64,000 nucleotides of DNA from Jacaranda mimosifolia (lineage: Eukaryota; Streptophyta; Magnoliopsida; Lamiales; Bignoniaceae), in NCBI GenBank assembly GCA_018894105.1, contig CM032125.1, forward strand, positions 35,759,032 to 35,823,031, given 5' to 3'. The notes below the pieces were generated by a model that saw only the letters and a program-made list of their open reading frames with translations, made no database searches and was not told the DNA's origin. Shown here in pieces: positions 37,727 to 57,409 of this stretch. Both the position numbers and the translations under genes were made by a program. Positions within the stretch are counted from its first letter, which is position 1. Every line of letters starts with the position of its first letter.

Positions 37727-38483
37727 AGGCCCCATTTGGTTTCATTTTTATTTCTAATTTGTATTTCCATAATTTCTAAAATTTGAAAAATTAGTTTGTA
37801 GAAATTAGTTGAAAATAAGTTTGTATTTGAATGAATTGTTGGAAAAATAATAATTATGTTAGTTTTAATATGTTGTAGGTGGATAGAGTAAGGAATAATG
37901 GAATAAAGAGAAATGATACATAGGTCATTGAAAAATGTGTTTCGAAAATAAAAATGAAAATATTGGGCTTGTTTGTTTACATTTTGGAGCATTTTGCCAA
38001 AATATTTTGGCTAAATAGTTTTTGGATAGTGAGTTTGAATAATGTGCTAGGTGTTTGTTTGTATTTTAGGTAGTAGGTGGTGAATATTTTGGGAAGAAAT
38101 TGTTTGTTTGATTATGTTTTGGGAAAGGATAAGATGTCGTATCAATATTTTTTTTGTTGGGTTAATAGGATAAAATTATTTATGTATATGTATATATAAA
38201 TTGAGTAGGGGGACAAAGAATAAAAAGGTTTGGACATTAGGGAATGAGTAGGAAATGAATTGGGAGGATATTTTGGGCCTTTTTGGATGTGGTTTGACAG
38301 AGGGGTTGGGGAATGTGTATAGTTTGTTTATTTATATTTTGGGAGTTGAAAAATGAATTTTGAATTGGCAACCAAACAAGGCCGATGTTATTATTAGGTG
38401 AAAATATGAAAAAAGTGATTGCTTCATTTTTTAAGTAGCAGAAAATGAAAAAATGGGCTATGGAAATGAAACCAAATGGAGTC
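37727..38483. mobile_element. MITE with a second MITE nested inside
   Basis: The outer ends are AGGCCCCATTTGGTTTCATT and AATGAAACCAAATGGAGTC with TTA on both sides. Inside, at about 37,968-38,386, GGGCTTGTTTGTTTACATTTTG and AACCAAACAAGGCCG mark another inverted-repeat element. Unit 3 has a different element at the very same TTA (54,775). Confidence 0.7.
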
Positions 38484-38486
38484 TTA

Positions 38487-38900
38487 CAAGGTGTTTGGTT
38501 TCATTTCTAAGCCCCCTTTTCATTTTTACATGGGAATAAAAATTGAAAACACACACTTTCTCATAACTTTTTTCAGAAAAAATACACATTTTTTTTCCCC
38601 AAAATCCATTTCTAAACCTACACTGTCATCCTATTATACATCAATCAAATTCAAATTTGATTTGACATAAAGTTACTCACTATCATTTGTAAATTAATAA
38701 AATATACATATATTTTTAAAAATAAATCTTTTTAAACATAAAAAATATAAATTAATATACTTTTCAATCCTACATCTGATTATAATCATTACTTTCCAAA
38801 TTTCGTCCAAATACATCTTAATTTCTATTTAATTAACTTTTCAACTTTTAGAAATTATTGAAAATAAAAATGATCTTTGGAAATAAAACCAAACGGGCTG
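38487..38900. mobile_element. MITE abutting the previous element
   Basis: The ends are CAAGGTGTTTGGTTTCATTTC and AAATAAAACCAAACGGGCTG, flanked by TTA. The left TTA is shared with the element before it, so the two sit back to back. Confidence 0.75.
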
Positions 38901-39110
38901 TTAATTATTGTATATTCATTTTAATAGGAAATCGGACTTTAAGAGCCCATAATAAGGATCTATCTTAGAAGCATGAGTCTTAGTACATAGGATCAAAGCT
39001 TCTATTTTAATTTTTTTATAAATAGGCCTCAATGTAAGTATTAAATATATTTGGACAAAAGCAATAAAAGTAATAAACATATTGGAGCAAGAGCAATAAA
39101 AGTATTCTTA

Positions 39111-39506
39111 GAGCGCGTTTGGTTTTATTTTTGTTTTTAGCTTCAGTTTCTTATATTTTCAAAAAGTGACAAAAAGTGGCTACAAGTTGAGATATAAAAA
39201 TGTATTTGAATGTTTTATTTAAACATAATGATTATGATAGGTATAAGAATGAAAATTTAGGTAATTCATATTTTTTATACCTAAAAGATGCGATTTTTAT
39301 AAATTTATGTATGTTTTAATTATTTTGTAGTAATAACGAACACTTTGTGTTAAATCAAATTGAATTGAATTAATATGATAATAAGGCCATAGGATAAGTT
39401 CAATAAAAAACAAAAATAAAATAGAAGATATTTTTAGTAAAAATGATTAGAAATTGATAACGTTTTTATCTTTTAAATAATATTGAAAATGAAAATAAAC
39501 AGGTCA
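39111..39506. mobile_element. MITE present in units 2 and 3
   Basis: It follows CTTA with GAGCGCGTTTGGTTTTATTTT and closes near AAAATGAAAATAAACAGGTCA. The matching element in unit 3 is at about 55,785-56,172. The right duplication is degraded, so that end is approximate. Confidence 0.55.
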
Positions 39507-39571
39507 TTTCCACCATGGATCCACTTTGACGAATATTAAAAAGAAAATCATTAATTCGATTGATTGATTTA

Positions 39572-39988
39572 GGGCTTGTTTGGTTTCATTTCTATGGGCC
39601 ATTTTCATTTTCATTCGAAAATGAAAAATAAAAACTATCATTTTCTATCTAGTTTCATTTAAAATATTTATTTTTAGTTTTCATACTCTTTCTAAATCTA
39701 CTCTATATATCATCCTACTCTCACATCAATCAAATTCAAATTTAATTTAACATAAAATACCCTCTATCATTTTAAAATTAACAAAATATACATATATTTT
39801 AAAAAAAAAATTAAACATAAAAAATATATATTAACATACGTTTCAACCATATACACACTCTAATCATTATTTTTAACATTTCATCCTAATACATCTCAAT
39901 TTTTCATTTTTATTTCATAACTAACTTTTTAATTTTTAAAAATACATAAAAACTAAAAATGGCACTGAAAATAAAACCAAACCGATCC
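39572..39988. mobile_element. MITE unique to unit 2, TTA duplication
   Basis: The ends GGGCTTGTTTGGTTTCATTT and AAATAAAACCAAACCGATCC lie between TTA duplications. Unit 3 has the empty site (ATTAATTTACATCTTTTTCC near 56,280). Confidence 0.75.
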
Positions 39989-40926
39989 TTATGTTTTTCC
40001 CCATGTTGTGGAGTGACTTTATTAATTATTTCTTTTTTCCCGATTCATATTCTATACAGATCCAAATCAATAATAATTGAAGTCGCATATGTAGTCAATT
40101 CTGACTCCTCGTACTATATATATGAAGTGTCATTATAATCATTAAAGTCGTGTAAAATGTTAGCCCCCAATGGAATGCGACATGTTACCCTAAAATCTAT
40201 GGAATATCTAAGTTATATATCCCAAATTAGCTAGATTTGCACCCCTTTCCAAATAATTAAGAAAAATAGCAATAGATTAACACTCTAATCTTAGATTTGG
40301 AGTACTATAATCTGAATATATGATAGATATTAAAACTTTGGGTCACAAAATTATGCAATCAAGATTTAATATTATTCTTTTGTTTAGTAGAGATAATTTG
40401 AAGCCACAAGTGAATGTTATGATTATAGCTCGATTGATGCAACATGTTATCTTACTAATAATGTTTAAATTTATCATCATATATGAAAATTTTAATTTTG
40501 TCAATTATTATTCCATCATCATGTGTGATGAGAGTTCTGTACTCATAAAAATGTGCTTCAACAATGAAGAAAGAAATAATTATTTTTACTCAAAATATAT
40601 CAATAATAAAATAAAAATTATTATTATTTAATATATGTTATTAGTATTACTAATATTATATATTTTTTATAACGTCTTTAATTCTTTCGATATAAGGCAA
40701 TACTCAATATCGCTATACATGTATCACTCTATCAATATTTAATCTATTCTGTATTAAAAAATCAAGAGTTGTAAACCAATTTATGAATTGCTCCTTTCTT
40801 TCTATATTTTCAAAAACATATTATTAGAATAAAACTTCACCAAAAAAAGAAAAAATGTATCCACAGGGCATGGATGGCGCATAATACGGTTTCTTATACT
40901 CAGCTGGCCGCCTTTACCAAAAGTAA
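39989..40926. other. Array spacer, unit 2, no gene
   Basis: This part is homologous to 23,200-23,840 (unit 1) and 56,290-58,875 (unit 3). It contains a 103-codon frame (40,320-40,631) that is broken in the other units. No gene is supported. Confidence 0.5.
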
Positions 40927-41245
40927 GCCCGTTCGTTTTTATTTTCATTCCTATTTTTTATTGTTATCGTTTTTAAAATTTAAAAAAAAAAAATTAGAGA
41001 GAATGAGCTGAAAATAAATTTGGTTTGAATAGAATATTGAAAAAGTAATGATTATGTTTGGTTTAGTCAGTTATAAGTGGAAAGAGATAGTGATAATAAA
41101 ACAGAAAGAGTATATATATATATGTTATTGATAAATGTATTCTAAAAATAAAAATAAAAATGATATTGGATGAAAATATATAAAAAGTGATTTATAAATG
41201 ATAAAAAATATGAAAATGAGATTTGAAAATAAAAAAATGGGCCCC
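40927..41245. mobile_element. MITE unique to unit 2, TAA duplication
   Basis: It starts GCCCGTTCGTTTTTATTTTC and ends AAAATAAAAAAATGGGCCCC between TAA duplications. Unit 3 has the empty site (CTTACTAAAATTCTTGCCC near 58,878). Confidence 0.75.
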
Positions 41246-41562
41246 TAAATTCTTGCCCACATTTTCTTGGGGAAAATAACGGAAGGACGTCTTTGGAAAG
41301 AATCAAAAGATGCCCTGGTCTCTTTCTTTCTTTTTTTATTTTTTATTTTTAAATAAATCATTATTTCTATTCCCATGAGAATATATATATATATATATAT
41401 ATTTGGGATGAGCCAATATAAAGATATTATGTATTGTCTTCATATTTTGAAGAAAGAAGCATATACAGCATCAATAATTGGTTTCTGACTTCTTTTTCCT
41501 CAAGTATTTACTATTTAAAATATTGACAAATTTAAAATTGGTATACAAGTCATATACGCTTA

Positions 41563-41974
41563 TAGTCAGTTTGGTTTTATTTTCAGGACCCTTTTCATTA
41601 TTATTTGAAAATGAAAAATGGAAACTATCACTTCTATCCATTTTCATTCAAAATATTCCTCTTTTAATTTTCAAACCCTTTTTAAATCTACTTATCATCC
41701 TATTTTCACATTAATCAAATTTGAATTTAATTTAACATAAAGTATCCACTATCATTTTAAAATTAATAAAATATATATTTTTAAAAAAAAACTTTTTAAA
41801 TATAAATAAATATAAATCAACCTACTTTTCAAACATATACTTATTTTAATCATTACTTTCCAACATTTCATCCAAATACATCTCAATTTTTATTTCCATT
41901 TCATAACTACTTTTCCAACTTTTAAAAATGCATGAAAACTGAAAATGTCTCTAAAAATTAAACCAAATGGGCCA
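41563..41974. mobile_element. PIF/Harbinger-like MITE, same site as 24,031 in unit 1
   Basis: It lies between TTA duplications (41,560-41,562 and 41,975-41,977) with ends CAGTTTGGTTTTATTTTC and TTAAACCAAATGGGCCA. It is allelic in position to the unit 1 element and absent from unit 3. Confidence 0.8.
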
Positions 41975-44461
41975 TTAGATTATTTAAATATATATGATTA
42001 GATTTGAATAATTTTATTGAAGCCAGTGTCACATCATCCTTTTTTCATATTCATTTTTTTTATGCCAAAAAGGAAAACGAGACAAAATCAATCAACTGTA
42101 AGTATTTTTTTTAATTTGCACACACTTACACGTACACGTATCTTAGCTATTTAAATTTTAATCTCAAACTTTATACATGCATATTAATATAAGAATTATG
42201 TCATTCAATTAATTAAGGAGCAAAAATTTTTTATATGAAGTATAAGATTAGATATTTAAATTTAACAAACTTCGGATGTATATGTATATAAACAAAAAAA
42301 AGTAAAAAATATTATATTTAGATTTAATAAAATAACATCTAATGAGTGAACTTACGTCCAATTGGGTTGACCATATTTTGCAATGTTGTTTAATTAATTT
42401 ATTTTTTTATTTGACATTAATAAACGTTGAGTGAATTTTTTTTAATAAAAATATTTAATTATACATCATATATAATGACATGTATCTATAAAGTAAAATA
42501 CATGATCTAAAATAAATCATGTTAAAATTCCTCGAATGGCGATACCCAATTCATTCATATCGAAGAAGTCAAGGATTTTCAAATGATTTATACTCTGCTC
42601 ACATTTTCTCACCCTTCAATTAAACAATTTTTTATAAAGACAAAATTATCACCAAATTCATGCTGGCAGAACAATAATTCGATATGACTAACCTCCATAT
42701 TCGTTTACAGATATGGCCACCATACTGTATAAGGTAAAAAGGGAAGGGGCAATTTTACCTGCAATGTAATTAGAATGACAAGTATACCCCTAGGGGTGCA
42801 TCTATTGCATCAACATTGCTATAAATTTTGTTGTTGAAACTAAATAATTGTTGAATTATTTTTTTTACTTTTTAGGCCAAGTTAGCCAACTTGATTAAAA
42901 GTAACATGATAGTGCTCCATTCCTCTTGTTGGTTTCAAAATGATCAAAAACAAGGAAATCTATGTAGAAAATGGACCATCATCCAAATATTGGGACCAAA
43001 ACCAAAGATCCACATTTTGCCATACCAAAAGGAACTCCAGTATGAGTTTCCCTCTTCCCAGTTTTATTTCTGCTGTTTCTATCTTCTTTTTTGAGCACAT
43101 AAGAGTGGACCTGAACAGAGAATGCAGTAGAATTACCTTTCCATTTTTCTTCCACCAATTAATGTTTCAAGATAGAATTTTGATCTTTGAAATAAGAGTT
43201 TATTGTATTTGTTTTTATGCACACACTTCAGCTTGTTTGAATTTAAACCACATACCTTTACGTAAAAATTCGAATGTGAGATTATTTGATTAACTAACTA
43301 GTAAGAAAATTAGAATTTTTTGTTTCCTGCATAGAGTTTCATGATATTTACAATTTTATTTCGTGCAGAATTTGGTCAGGGATGACTTTGATTGGTTCTT
43401 TCATTTAAAGTTGATTCAATTGTTATTGCTACAATAATTAAAGAAGGGATTGAGAATATGACAGCATTTTTTGAGTTTTATTTACATACTAGTTGAATTG
43501 TACTTCAATTGTTTTTGTTATTTTATTATAGGATAATTAACTTATGGTATGTTCTCTACCATAAAATTTGAATTAAACAACATAAGATAAAAATGTTTGG
43601 TTTTTTTTTTTTTTCTTTCAAAAAAAGGGATTTAAATCGGTTAAATATATGCTAAAATATTGATCAAATATGTCAAAAAATCGCTGAATTTATATAGTAA
43701 GATGTACCATGGAAGGAGGAAGGAAGAAATTTGTCATAAAAGAAAACATCAGCATGATATACTACAAGAAAATTATCTATTATAGAGATGCTTACAAGAG
43801 ATTTTGCTTTTGAAAAAGTAAAAAGTTGTAGCAAAAGTTATCGACGTTTAACTAATAGTGAAAAGTACCAAAAGTCATAATAGTTGAGTAAATATTGCTT
43901 TTAATTTCAACTTTTATTTTTCTACTTCAGATAATTAAAAGTAAAAGCACCACTTTCATACACTTCAAAACCGCTAAAATTCAACTTACATAAAGTTGGA
44001 AAAACACGTTTTTCAAAATTATTGCAACCACTCTCCCTGTTCCATTCCTCCGCAGAAATCAACAATGCTGGGTGCATGGTCCTTAATTATCTTGAAAAAG
44101 TAAGCCTCTCTGTAAAACTCTGGATTGAAATGGCACCAAAATGGACCATAACTTCATTGCATAAAACTGAAGATGTACAAGTTCAGTTACCTCATCACGA
44201 CATGTTAGGATTACAATTGGATTGCTTGATTTATTACAAAACCCAGGCATCAGCCCTTTGCTCTCCCACTCTCATCAGCACCCAAGAGCCCCAGCTTTTT
44301 CCTCGTCTCGTCACGTCTAACTATGCTACTAACCTCTACCACCATACAATAGGTTAGATATAAGAACTTAGGACAGGAAGTACTTGTCTCCATCCTGTAG
44401 CAGCATTATTCTCTAGTAAACTGCCTGAGCTGACAACAAATGTAAGACATTGTAGTTTGGC
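41975..44461. other. Array spacer, unit 2/unit 3 junction and 3' flank of ABCC10 copy 3
   Basis: This segment is closely similar to 24,452-26,868. It carries the conserved island (42,890-43,200), the unit junction at about 43,710/43,711 and the likely 3' UTR of copy 3. No gene is recognised. Confidence 0.55.
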
Positions 44462-50469
<6,008 letters not shown>

Positions 50470-52063
50470 CTCTCCCCTCTGAACTCTCTTTTGCTTTCGA
50501 GCTCTGAATTTCACAATAAAAAAGAACCAATTCACGTCAGCAAGTGTACGAAGGAAGTAAATCATCAACAATTCTAATAAAAAATTTCTAAACATAAAGA
50601 TTCTTGCAAGCCAGAGGTGAACCTATAAAGATAAACAAAACACATTGATTCCAAAAATATGAAAAATCAATCATAGGCTCAAACAATTCTCATTTACAAA
50701 GAACATCAACTTAGAAAGAACCTATAACAGACATACAAAAACATAAAAAATAAAAATAAAAATAAAATGAAAAAGAAAGGATGAATATCAGTCTTTCTTA
50801 CAACGATGGCCTATGGACAAGAACCAAGCATGCAGCGAGGCAGCCCTCTGACTCACATTAATATTCACACGAGAAAGCTCCAAAAGCTGTGGTTTTGGAA
50901 TATTAATGATAGTTCAGCGTACTATATTTTACAACAGTACTCTCACAAACTTTTGCTTCAATATCTCAGTTCTTACAGTAATACAGTTCAAGGGTAGTTG
51001 TATATTAAACAGTTGTTTGTGTTCTTGAATGGACAATGAGGCATTATATATACATATACATATACATTTACATATATATATATATTTTATATTAGCATTT
51101 CCAGATTGAACAACACAGCTGAGTGACATATGCAGAAAAAGAAAAAAAAAAAAAAAAGAAGCAGCCGCTGACAAAACAATATGAAACAAACACGGAAACT
51201 CCAAAAAAAATATTAACTAAAACGATTTATTTTCCTTTTAAAAATGCTAAAGATCAATGAATAAAAATAATAAAGAAATAACAGAATTAGAACAGAACAA
51301 ATAATGAAAGGTTGCAAAAACTAACCAAACAAAACCCACAAGCCTCGGGGCTGTCACCAATGAGTGGAAGGGAGTACGCATATATAAATATATATGTAAA
51401 GATTCAATTTTTATACATGTGTGTGTGTGTGAGGATTCAAATATAAAATAGATGTTATCAAGAAATTAAGAACATGTATTTGTTAATGGCCAAGATTTTG
51501 CCATACGGGTTTTTGAGTAGGGATGGGATTGAAGAATTGAAACCGTCGGGCATTTTGAAGTGACGTATATAAACACATCACTGTGTGTTGTGTGTGTATA
51601 CATATATATATGTATATATGTGCGTGTATATATATGTATATATGTGCGTGTATATATATGTATATATGTGCGTGTATATATGTGGTTCTGGGGAGGAAGG
51701 AAGAATGGCGTCATGGCTCACGCTTGCGATGGGCCGACAAGTGTCAACCGGCTTTTGATACTCCTCGGCTTACTGAAATTAAACAAAATTCCCTTCTCCC
51801 ATTTTTTGGCAGAAAAAAACAAAAGAAGTGTTTTCGGGGAATAAAACAGCCCAAATTTATGTGCCATGTCTTCATATTCATAATGAAGAAAAATATGGCA
51901 TTCGATTCGATTGATATTGAAATTCCATGAAGTGGAGTATTTATTTAGTTGGTGATGTGATGAAAATCTAAAATAATTAACGTGATGAAAACATAACAAA
52001 ATTTACTAAAAACATATTCTTTTAAATTTTAATGTTGTTTTTCATGGATTAGAGGCTCGCTAA
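50470..52063. other. 5' flank of ABCC10 copy 3 and array spacer
   Basis: The first 310 bases match the 5' flanks of the other copies and should hold the promoter. An inverted segment follows (50,781 to about 51,005, see findings). From 51,440 the sequence matches the unit 1 spacer from 19,700. No gene is seen. Confidence 0.55.
51605..51680. repeat. 24-bp minisatellite, about three units
   Basis: The word TGCGTGTATATATATG recurs with a 24-base period (TGCGTG at 51,621, 51,645 and 51,669). The matching place in unit 1 has only a short TA/TG-rich stretch. Confidence 0.85.
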
Positions 52064-52492
52064 GGCCTTGTTTGCTTAACTTGATTAGGTGTGATACATA
52101 TTTAATTAAGTATATTTTAATGTTTGTTTCAATTGATAAAAGTCATTGGTAAATCCTAGGCCCTACATTATTTATTATTGCTTTTGAAAAATGGATGGGG
52201 GGGGGGACTTGATTAGGTGTGATAAGAATTACAAAAATTTAATAAGGTCTATTTTTTATCTTATTTTCGATTAAACCATGATTTTAAAATTGGGAAATAA
52301 TGAGAAAATTATGATAAATTTATTAAAAAATATAAAGGATATAATAGTAAATTCACATATTATATTTTAATTTATTTACATACTAATCATATCAACCAAA
52401 CATAAAATTAAAATATTATATCATAATGGGCTTAAAATGTATACCTTGTTTATATATCACTTCTAATCACATCATTCAAAGCAAACGAGTCC
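52064..52492. mobile_element. MITE unique to unit 3, TAA duplication
   Basis: It starts GGCCTTGTTTGCTTAACTTG and ends with the inverse of GGACTCGTTTGCTTTGAATG, with TAA on both sides. Units 1 and 2 have empty sites near 21,252 and 36,356. Confidence 0.75.
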
Positions 52493-52565
52493 TAAATTTA
52501 TAAAGAAGTTGATCCCTTGAGAGCGCATGATTTATTCTATTTTTAGGTCAAATAAATCTCACAAT

Positions 52566-53702
52566 GGCCATGTTTGATTGGAGGGATTAGGTCGGATTAG
52601 AGAAAATTATCACAATCCAATATTTGGTTTGTATGATTGTATACACACGATCCGTATTTTATCATCAAACTAGTACATATAAACTCAATTCTTGATATTA
52701 ATAAACCCGCCTTACCCTCTTGAATTATTTATCCCATTTGAGCTATTTTAGCAAAAAGTCCAATTGGCCCTTAAATTTTCTTGGCAAATTACTAGAATGC
52801 CTAAATTATAAAATAATTTTTTTGAGAAATTAAATTATTATAAATAATTTCACATTTTTCTGTAATTATAAGATTATGAAACTATTTTTGAATAGTTATG
52901 TGAAGAAAAATTATTATAAAATTAATTATTTTTTATTGCTATCTTGAATAATTATAATATTATTTGAAAATTATAAAAAATAATTATGGATTATGAGAGT
53001 AAATTATAGATTAATAATCAATAAGGCCTTTCAACTTATAAAAATAAATTAATAATTAATAATTTTGGAAATTATAAGTAATAACTTGTTTATTTTAAAT
53101 TAATAATTTAAAAAAATTAACAAAATGAATTATATATTATAATTTTATGAAATGAAATTAATGATTCTGAACTTACATTATAAATTAAAATTTAATAATT
53201 TTGAATAATATTAAAATAATTTAATTTATTCTAAATTAGTAACTTCAAAAAATTGAAAAAAAAAATTAAGTCAAGCTATTAATATTGAAAAATTATTAAA
53301 CTAATCCAAACATTATATTTACACATATCATAAATATAAAAAAGTTAATTTGTTTTTATTCTAATTTATTAATTTTATAAATTAATATTTGTGAAAAATT
53401 ATAAAAATAAATTAAAAAATATGGGTTAGATTCCTTCTGTTAAGATTTTGGGAAGTGATTAAATCAATAAAAACAGGGAAGGAAAATAATTTTAAAAAAG
53501 TGAACGTGTTTCTGAAACTATTCAATGCAAAAATAATTTGTGAAAAAAAAAAAGAGAAGAAAAATAATTGCTTGTCTTTTTTAAGTTAAAGGATAACATT
53601 GTCAATTCATAAAATAATCAAATGGCAATGATTATTATACCTCAAATCAAATAATAATCATGTTGGTACATTAACAAACAATCCTGCAAATCAAACAACA
53701 CC
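52566..53702. mobile_element. Large AT-rich TIR insert in unit 3
   Basis: The ends GGCCATGTTTGATTGGAGGG and the inverse of GGTGTTGTTTGATTTGCAGG pair imperfectly; ACAAT lies on both sides. The 1.1-kb interior is about 80 percent AT and has no coding frame. The segment is missing from units 1 and 2. It may be a composite of older insertions; the class is unclear. Confidence 0.5.
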
Positions 53703-54774
53703 ACAATAGTTAATAATTACACAACTTATCATGAGATAAATTATCAAGGGATAAAGTTAAAATCCAACTAGTATATAAGGTTTAAATCCTAAAATCACAA
53801 TGAAGTCATGAGTTTCAATAGAATGGGGTCTGCTAAAAATTCTCCAATGATCAAATCAAGTTTACTGTGTGCTCAATTAGGTTAGTGGCATTACCCTCAC
53901 ATAGAAAATTGTAGGGTTCAGAGTTCGAACCATAACAAACCATTTGATAAGCATATGAGTGGGCTACTGCAGAGGAAAAACAAAAAGTCAAATCTTATAT
54001 ACCAAGTACAATAAAAGTAAGTTGGAGAGAAAATATGATAATTGAATAGATCGCACACTTTACAAATGGAGCGGACTTAAGTATATGTACTTGGTGCAAA
54101 AATTGGCATATAACCACTGGTGACATAATATGATCCTAAGCGTTCATGTTATTAAAAATTAAGAGTGGAGATTCATCTTAATTAATATAAATCAATCAAA
54201 TTAAATTCAATCTACTAGTTAAAAGACACGATTTCCTCTCAATAGGGTATTTTTGGAGTTACCCCATCAAGAGTACTTTGGACTCAAATATAGGCCACTT
54301 GTTTTGGACATGGTGGTTATTTTTTTCACTTCAATTATAATTAAAGTTGTAAGGAAATTTTTGGAGATGACTTTTTTGTATCAAATGACAAAGTGATTCC
54401 TCCAAAACATCATAACAAATCATGGAATAAATTAAGACAGCTTTTGGTGGGCAACCAAATCTTCTTTCATGTTATTGGAAGAATATTTTGAGAGAATAAG
54501 TTAAAGAGATTTGTCCAAATAGTAAAATTGATGCTCTAAAACTCAATAGTTGATGTTTTGGTTCCATTCTTGTACATGAATAGAACTATGAATACTCGGC
54601 TATTTTAATATGATTGTTTAGTTGGTTGTAAACTATTGATAATGGTTAAAAATTAATAACTGCTAATTAATTTTTCATAATTGATATATCAAATACAATA
54701 AGCTTAATAAGAATTAATGTTCGTTACTGCAGGTCTAATTAATTTTCCATGTAATTTTAGGTCCAAAAAGCTTA
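53703..54774. other. Array spacer, unit 3, no gene
   Basis: It matches 21,290-22,970 in unit 1 without the foldback MITE. No gene is seen. Confidence 0.5.
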
Positions 54775-55245
54775 CGTTCCATTTGTTTTCATTTTCTTCT
54801 CAAAATGAAAATAAAAAACTATCAACTTTACACAATTTTCTCATACATTTTCATTCTCAAAATATTACTTTTTATATTCTATCTCCATTTTCATACCTTT
54901 TTCAACTCTATTATTACATATATCTACTTTTTACATTCTCGATACTTCTCAAACAACATTCACCACAAAATATTATAAATTCAAAATAAAATTCAAATTA
55001 TAATATTATTTTTTCAAACAATTATACATCACATCATCAATTCAAATTTAAAAACTTTCTTCCTTTTACTATAAAAGGTACCCAACATCTAAATATATAT
55101 CATTTTTACAACTATATAAACCTACAATTTTAAACAACACATCCAAACACAACTCATTTTCAAAAACACATTTTCTAACTAACTTTTCACTATGTATTTT
55201 CACTAGAAAATAAAAATGGCTCTACAAAATGAAACAAACGGACTA
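54775..55245. mobile_element. MITE at the same TTA as the unit 2 insertion
   Basis: It begins CGTTCCATTTGTTTTCATTTTC after AGCTTA and ends AAATGAAACAAACGGACTA before TTA. Unit 2 carries a different or much diverged element at the same target. Confidence 0.65.
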
Positions 55246-55248
55246 TTA

Positions 55249-55606
55249 GTGCCCGTTTGGCTTTTCAAAGCCCCTTTTTATTTTCTTTTAAAAATGAAAA
55301 TAGAAAACTATTAACTTCTTCCCTATTTTTACAGGCATTTTTATTTTCAGTACATTTTCTCAAACACTTTATTACACTCACTCTAGATTTTCACTTTTTA
55401 TTTTCTCCTACTCACATTTGGATGACTTTTTATAAAAACACTTTATTTTCCAAATACAACTCATTTTTAACCCTACATAATCATTATATTTTAAACAAAA
55501 CTTTCAAACAATATTTTATTTTTAAAAATACATTTATAACTAACTTTTTATTTTTTTTTTCACCAGCAGATAAAAATGCCTCCATAAAATAAATTCGAAC
55601 AACCCC
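55249..55606. mobile_element. MITE abutting the previous element
   Basis: It begins GTGCCCGTTTGGCTTTTC, ends ATTCGAACAACCCC and is flanked by TTA. Together with the previous element it forms a back-to-back pair, as in unit 2. Confidence 0.65.
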
Positions 55607-57409
55607 TTATTGTATACCCATTTTAGTGGGAAATTGGACTTTAAAAGTGTATAAGGATGAAGGATCTATTTTATGAGCATGAGCCATAGTATAGTGGATC
55701 AAGGCTTCTATTATAATTTTCAATAAATAGCCCTCGATGTAATTATTAAACGTTTTTTGGACAAATGCAATAAAAATACTCTTAGAGCCTATTTGGTTTT
55801 ATTTCGTTTCCATTTCTATTTTTAGTATTTTCAAAAAGTGACAAAAAATTACTATAAGTTATTAAGTTAAGATATGAAAATGCATTTGAAATTTTTGTTT
55901 AAAAATAATAATTATGATAGGCATAAAAATGAAAATTTAGATGATTTATATTTTTTATATTAAAAAAATACGATCTTTTTTTAAATTTATGTATGTTTTA
56001 ATTATTTTGGAGTAATAACAGGCACTTTTTGTTAAATCAAGTTAAATTAATTAATATAATAATAAAATCATAGAGTAAATCTAAAAAAAATAAATAGTAT
56101 TTTCAATAAAAATGAATAGAAGTTGATATCTTTTATTTGTTTTAATAGTGTTAAAAATAAAATCAAACATATCATTATTTTTTCATTTAATTTATCGCAT
56201 TGAAGGTAGAATTTTAGATGATTAATGTCACCATCCATCCACTTTAATGAATATTAAAAAAAATTTATAAATTCGATTGATTAATTTACATCTTTTTCCA
56301 CGTTGTGGAGTGACTTTATTGATTGCTCCTTTTTTCCTGTTTTATTACTTTATATCCCATACAGCGCAATGTCAACGTGGAGTCACAGATGCCTAAACCA
56401 ATAATCATTGAAGTCGCATATGTAGTCAATTATGCTTCTCGTACTACATAAAGTGTACTCGTAATCATTAAAGTCGTGTAAAATGTTAGCCCCAGTTGAA
56501 ATGCGACATGTGACCTAAAAATCTATGGGATATCCAAGTTATCCCAAATTAGCTAGATTTGCACCCCTTTAAAAATAATTAAGAAAAAGATAACAATAGA
56601 TTAACGCTCTAATCTTAGATTTGGAGTACTATAATCTAATTATATAATAGATATTAAAATTTTATGTCACAAAATTATGTAATCAAGATTCCAAGATTTA
56701 GCTATACATCATAGTGTCCTTTTAATATTCTTTTGTTTAGTAGAGATAATTTCACGCCACAAGTGAGTGTTATGATCGTAGGTCAACTAACGCACACGTT
56801 ATCTACTGATAATGTTTAAAATTATTGTCAGATATGAAAATTTTAATTTTATAAGTTATTATTCTATCAGTATATGCACTTTAATGGTGAAGATAGAAAT
56901 AAATTATAAATTAACACTATAATTTAAAAAGAAAAAGAAATTTAATGATAATATATTAAGTGACAGAATAAAATCATCATGAATTATATATGTTATGTGA
57001 CGAAGAATTTTATTTTATCATAATAATAATTTTCACAAGTTTAACAGTGACAAAAGTTGCTTTTAAATTGTCATTGTCAACAGTTAACGTCGCATCTATA
57101 GGGATAACTAATGACTATAAAAATCTTATCACAAATTATAATAAAATTTATTATTAATGCAATGTCACTAATTAATTGTCAATAATGACAATTCAAAACA
57201 CTACTTTTTGTCACTATTAAACCATTTTATAAGAAAATAAAAAATTATTCTCATCCAAGAAGTAGTATTAGTGACAAAATAAAAATTGTTATCATTTAAT
57301 ATATATTATTAGTGATACATTGCTTATTTTTTTATTATAATGCTTTTAATTCTTTTAACATAAAACAATACTTGATATCGTTGTGCATGTGTGACTCTAT
57401 TGATATTTA
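55607..57409. other. Array spacer, unit 3, no gene
   Basis: It matches 38,901-40,740 of unit 2. Between about 56,930 and 57,310 is a repeat rich in TTGTCACTAATTA-type words that also occurs at 62,870-63,170 outside the array. No gene is visible. Confidence 0.5.
55785..56172. mobile_element. MITE shared with unit 2 (39,111-39,506)
   Basis: It starts GAGCCTATTTGGTTTTATTTC after CTTA and closes near AAAATCAAACATATC. The right end is approximate. Confidence 0.5.

Noticed and set aside
51466..51844. Frames rich in Tyr, Ile and Thr around 51,600
   Set aside because: They are generated by the 24-base TA/TG minisatellite and are low complexity.
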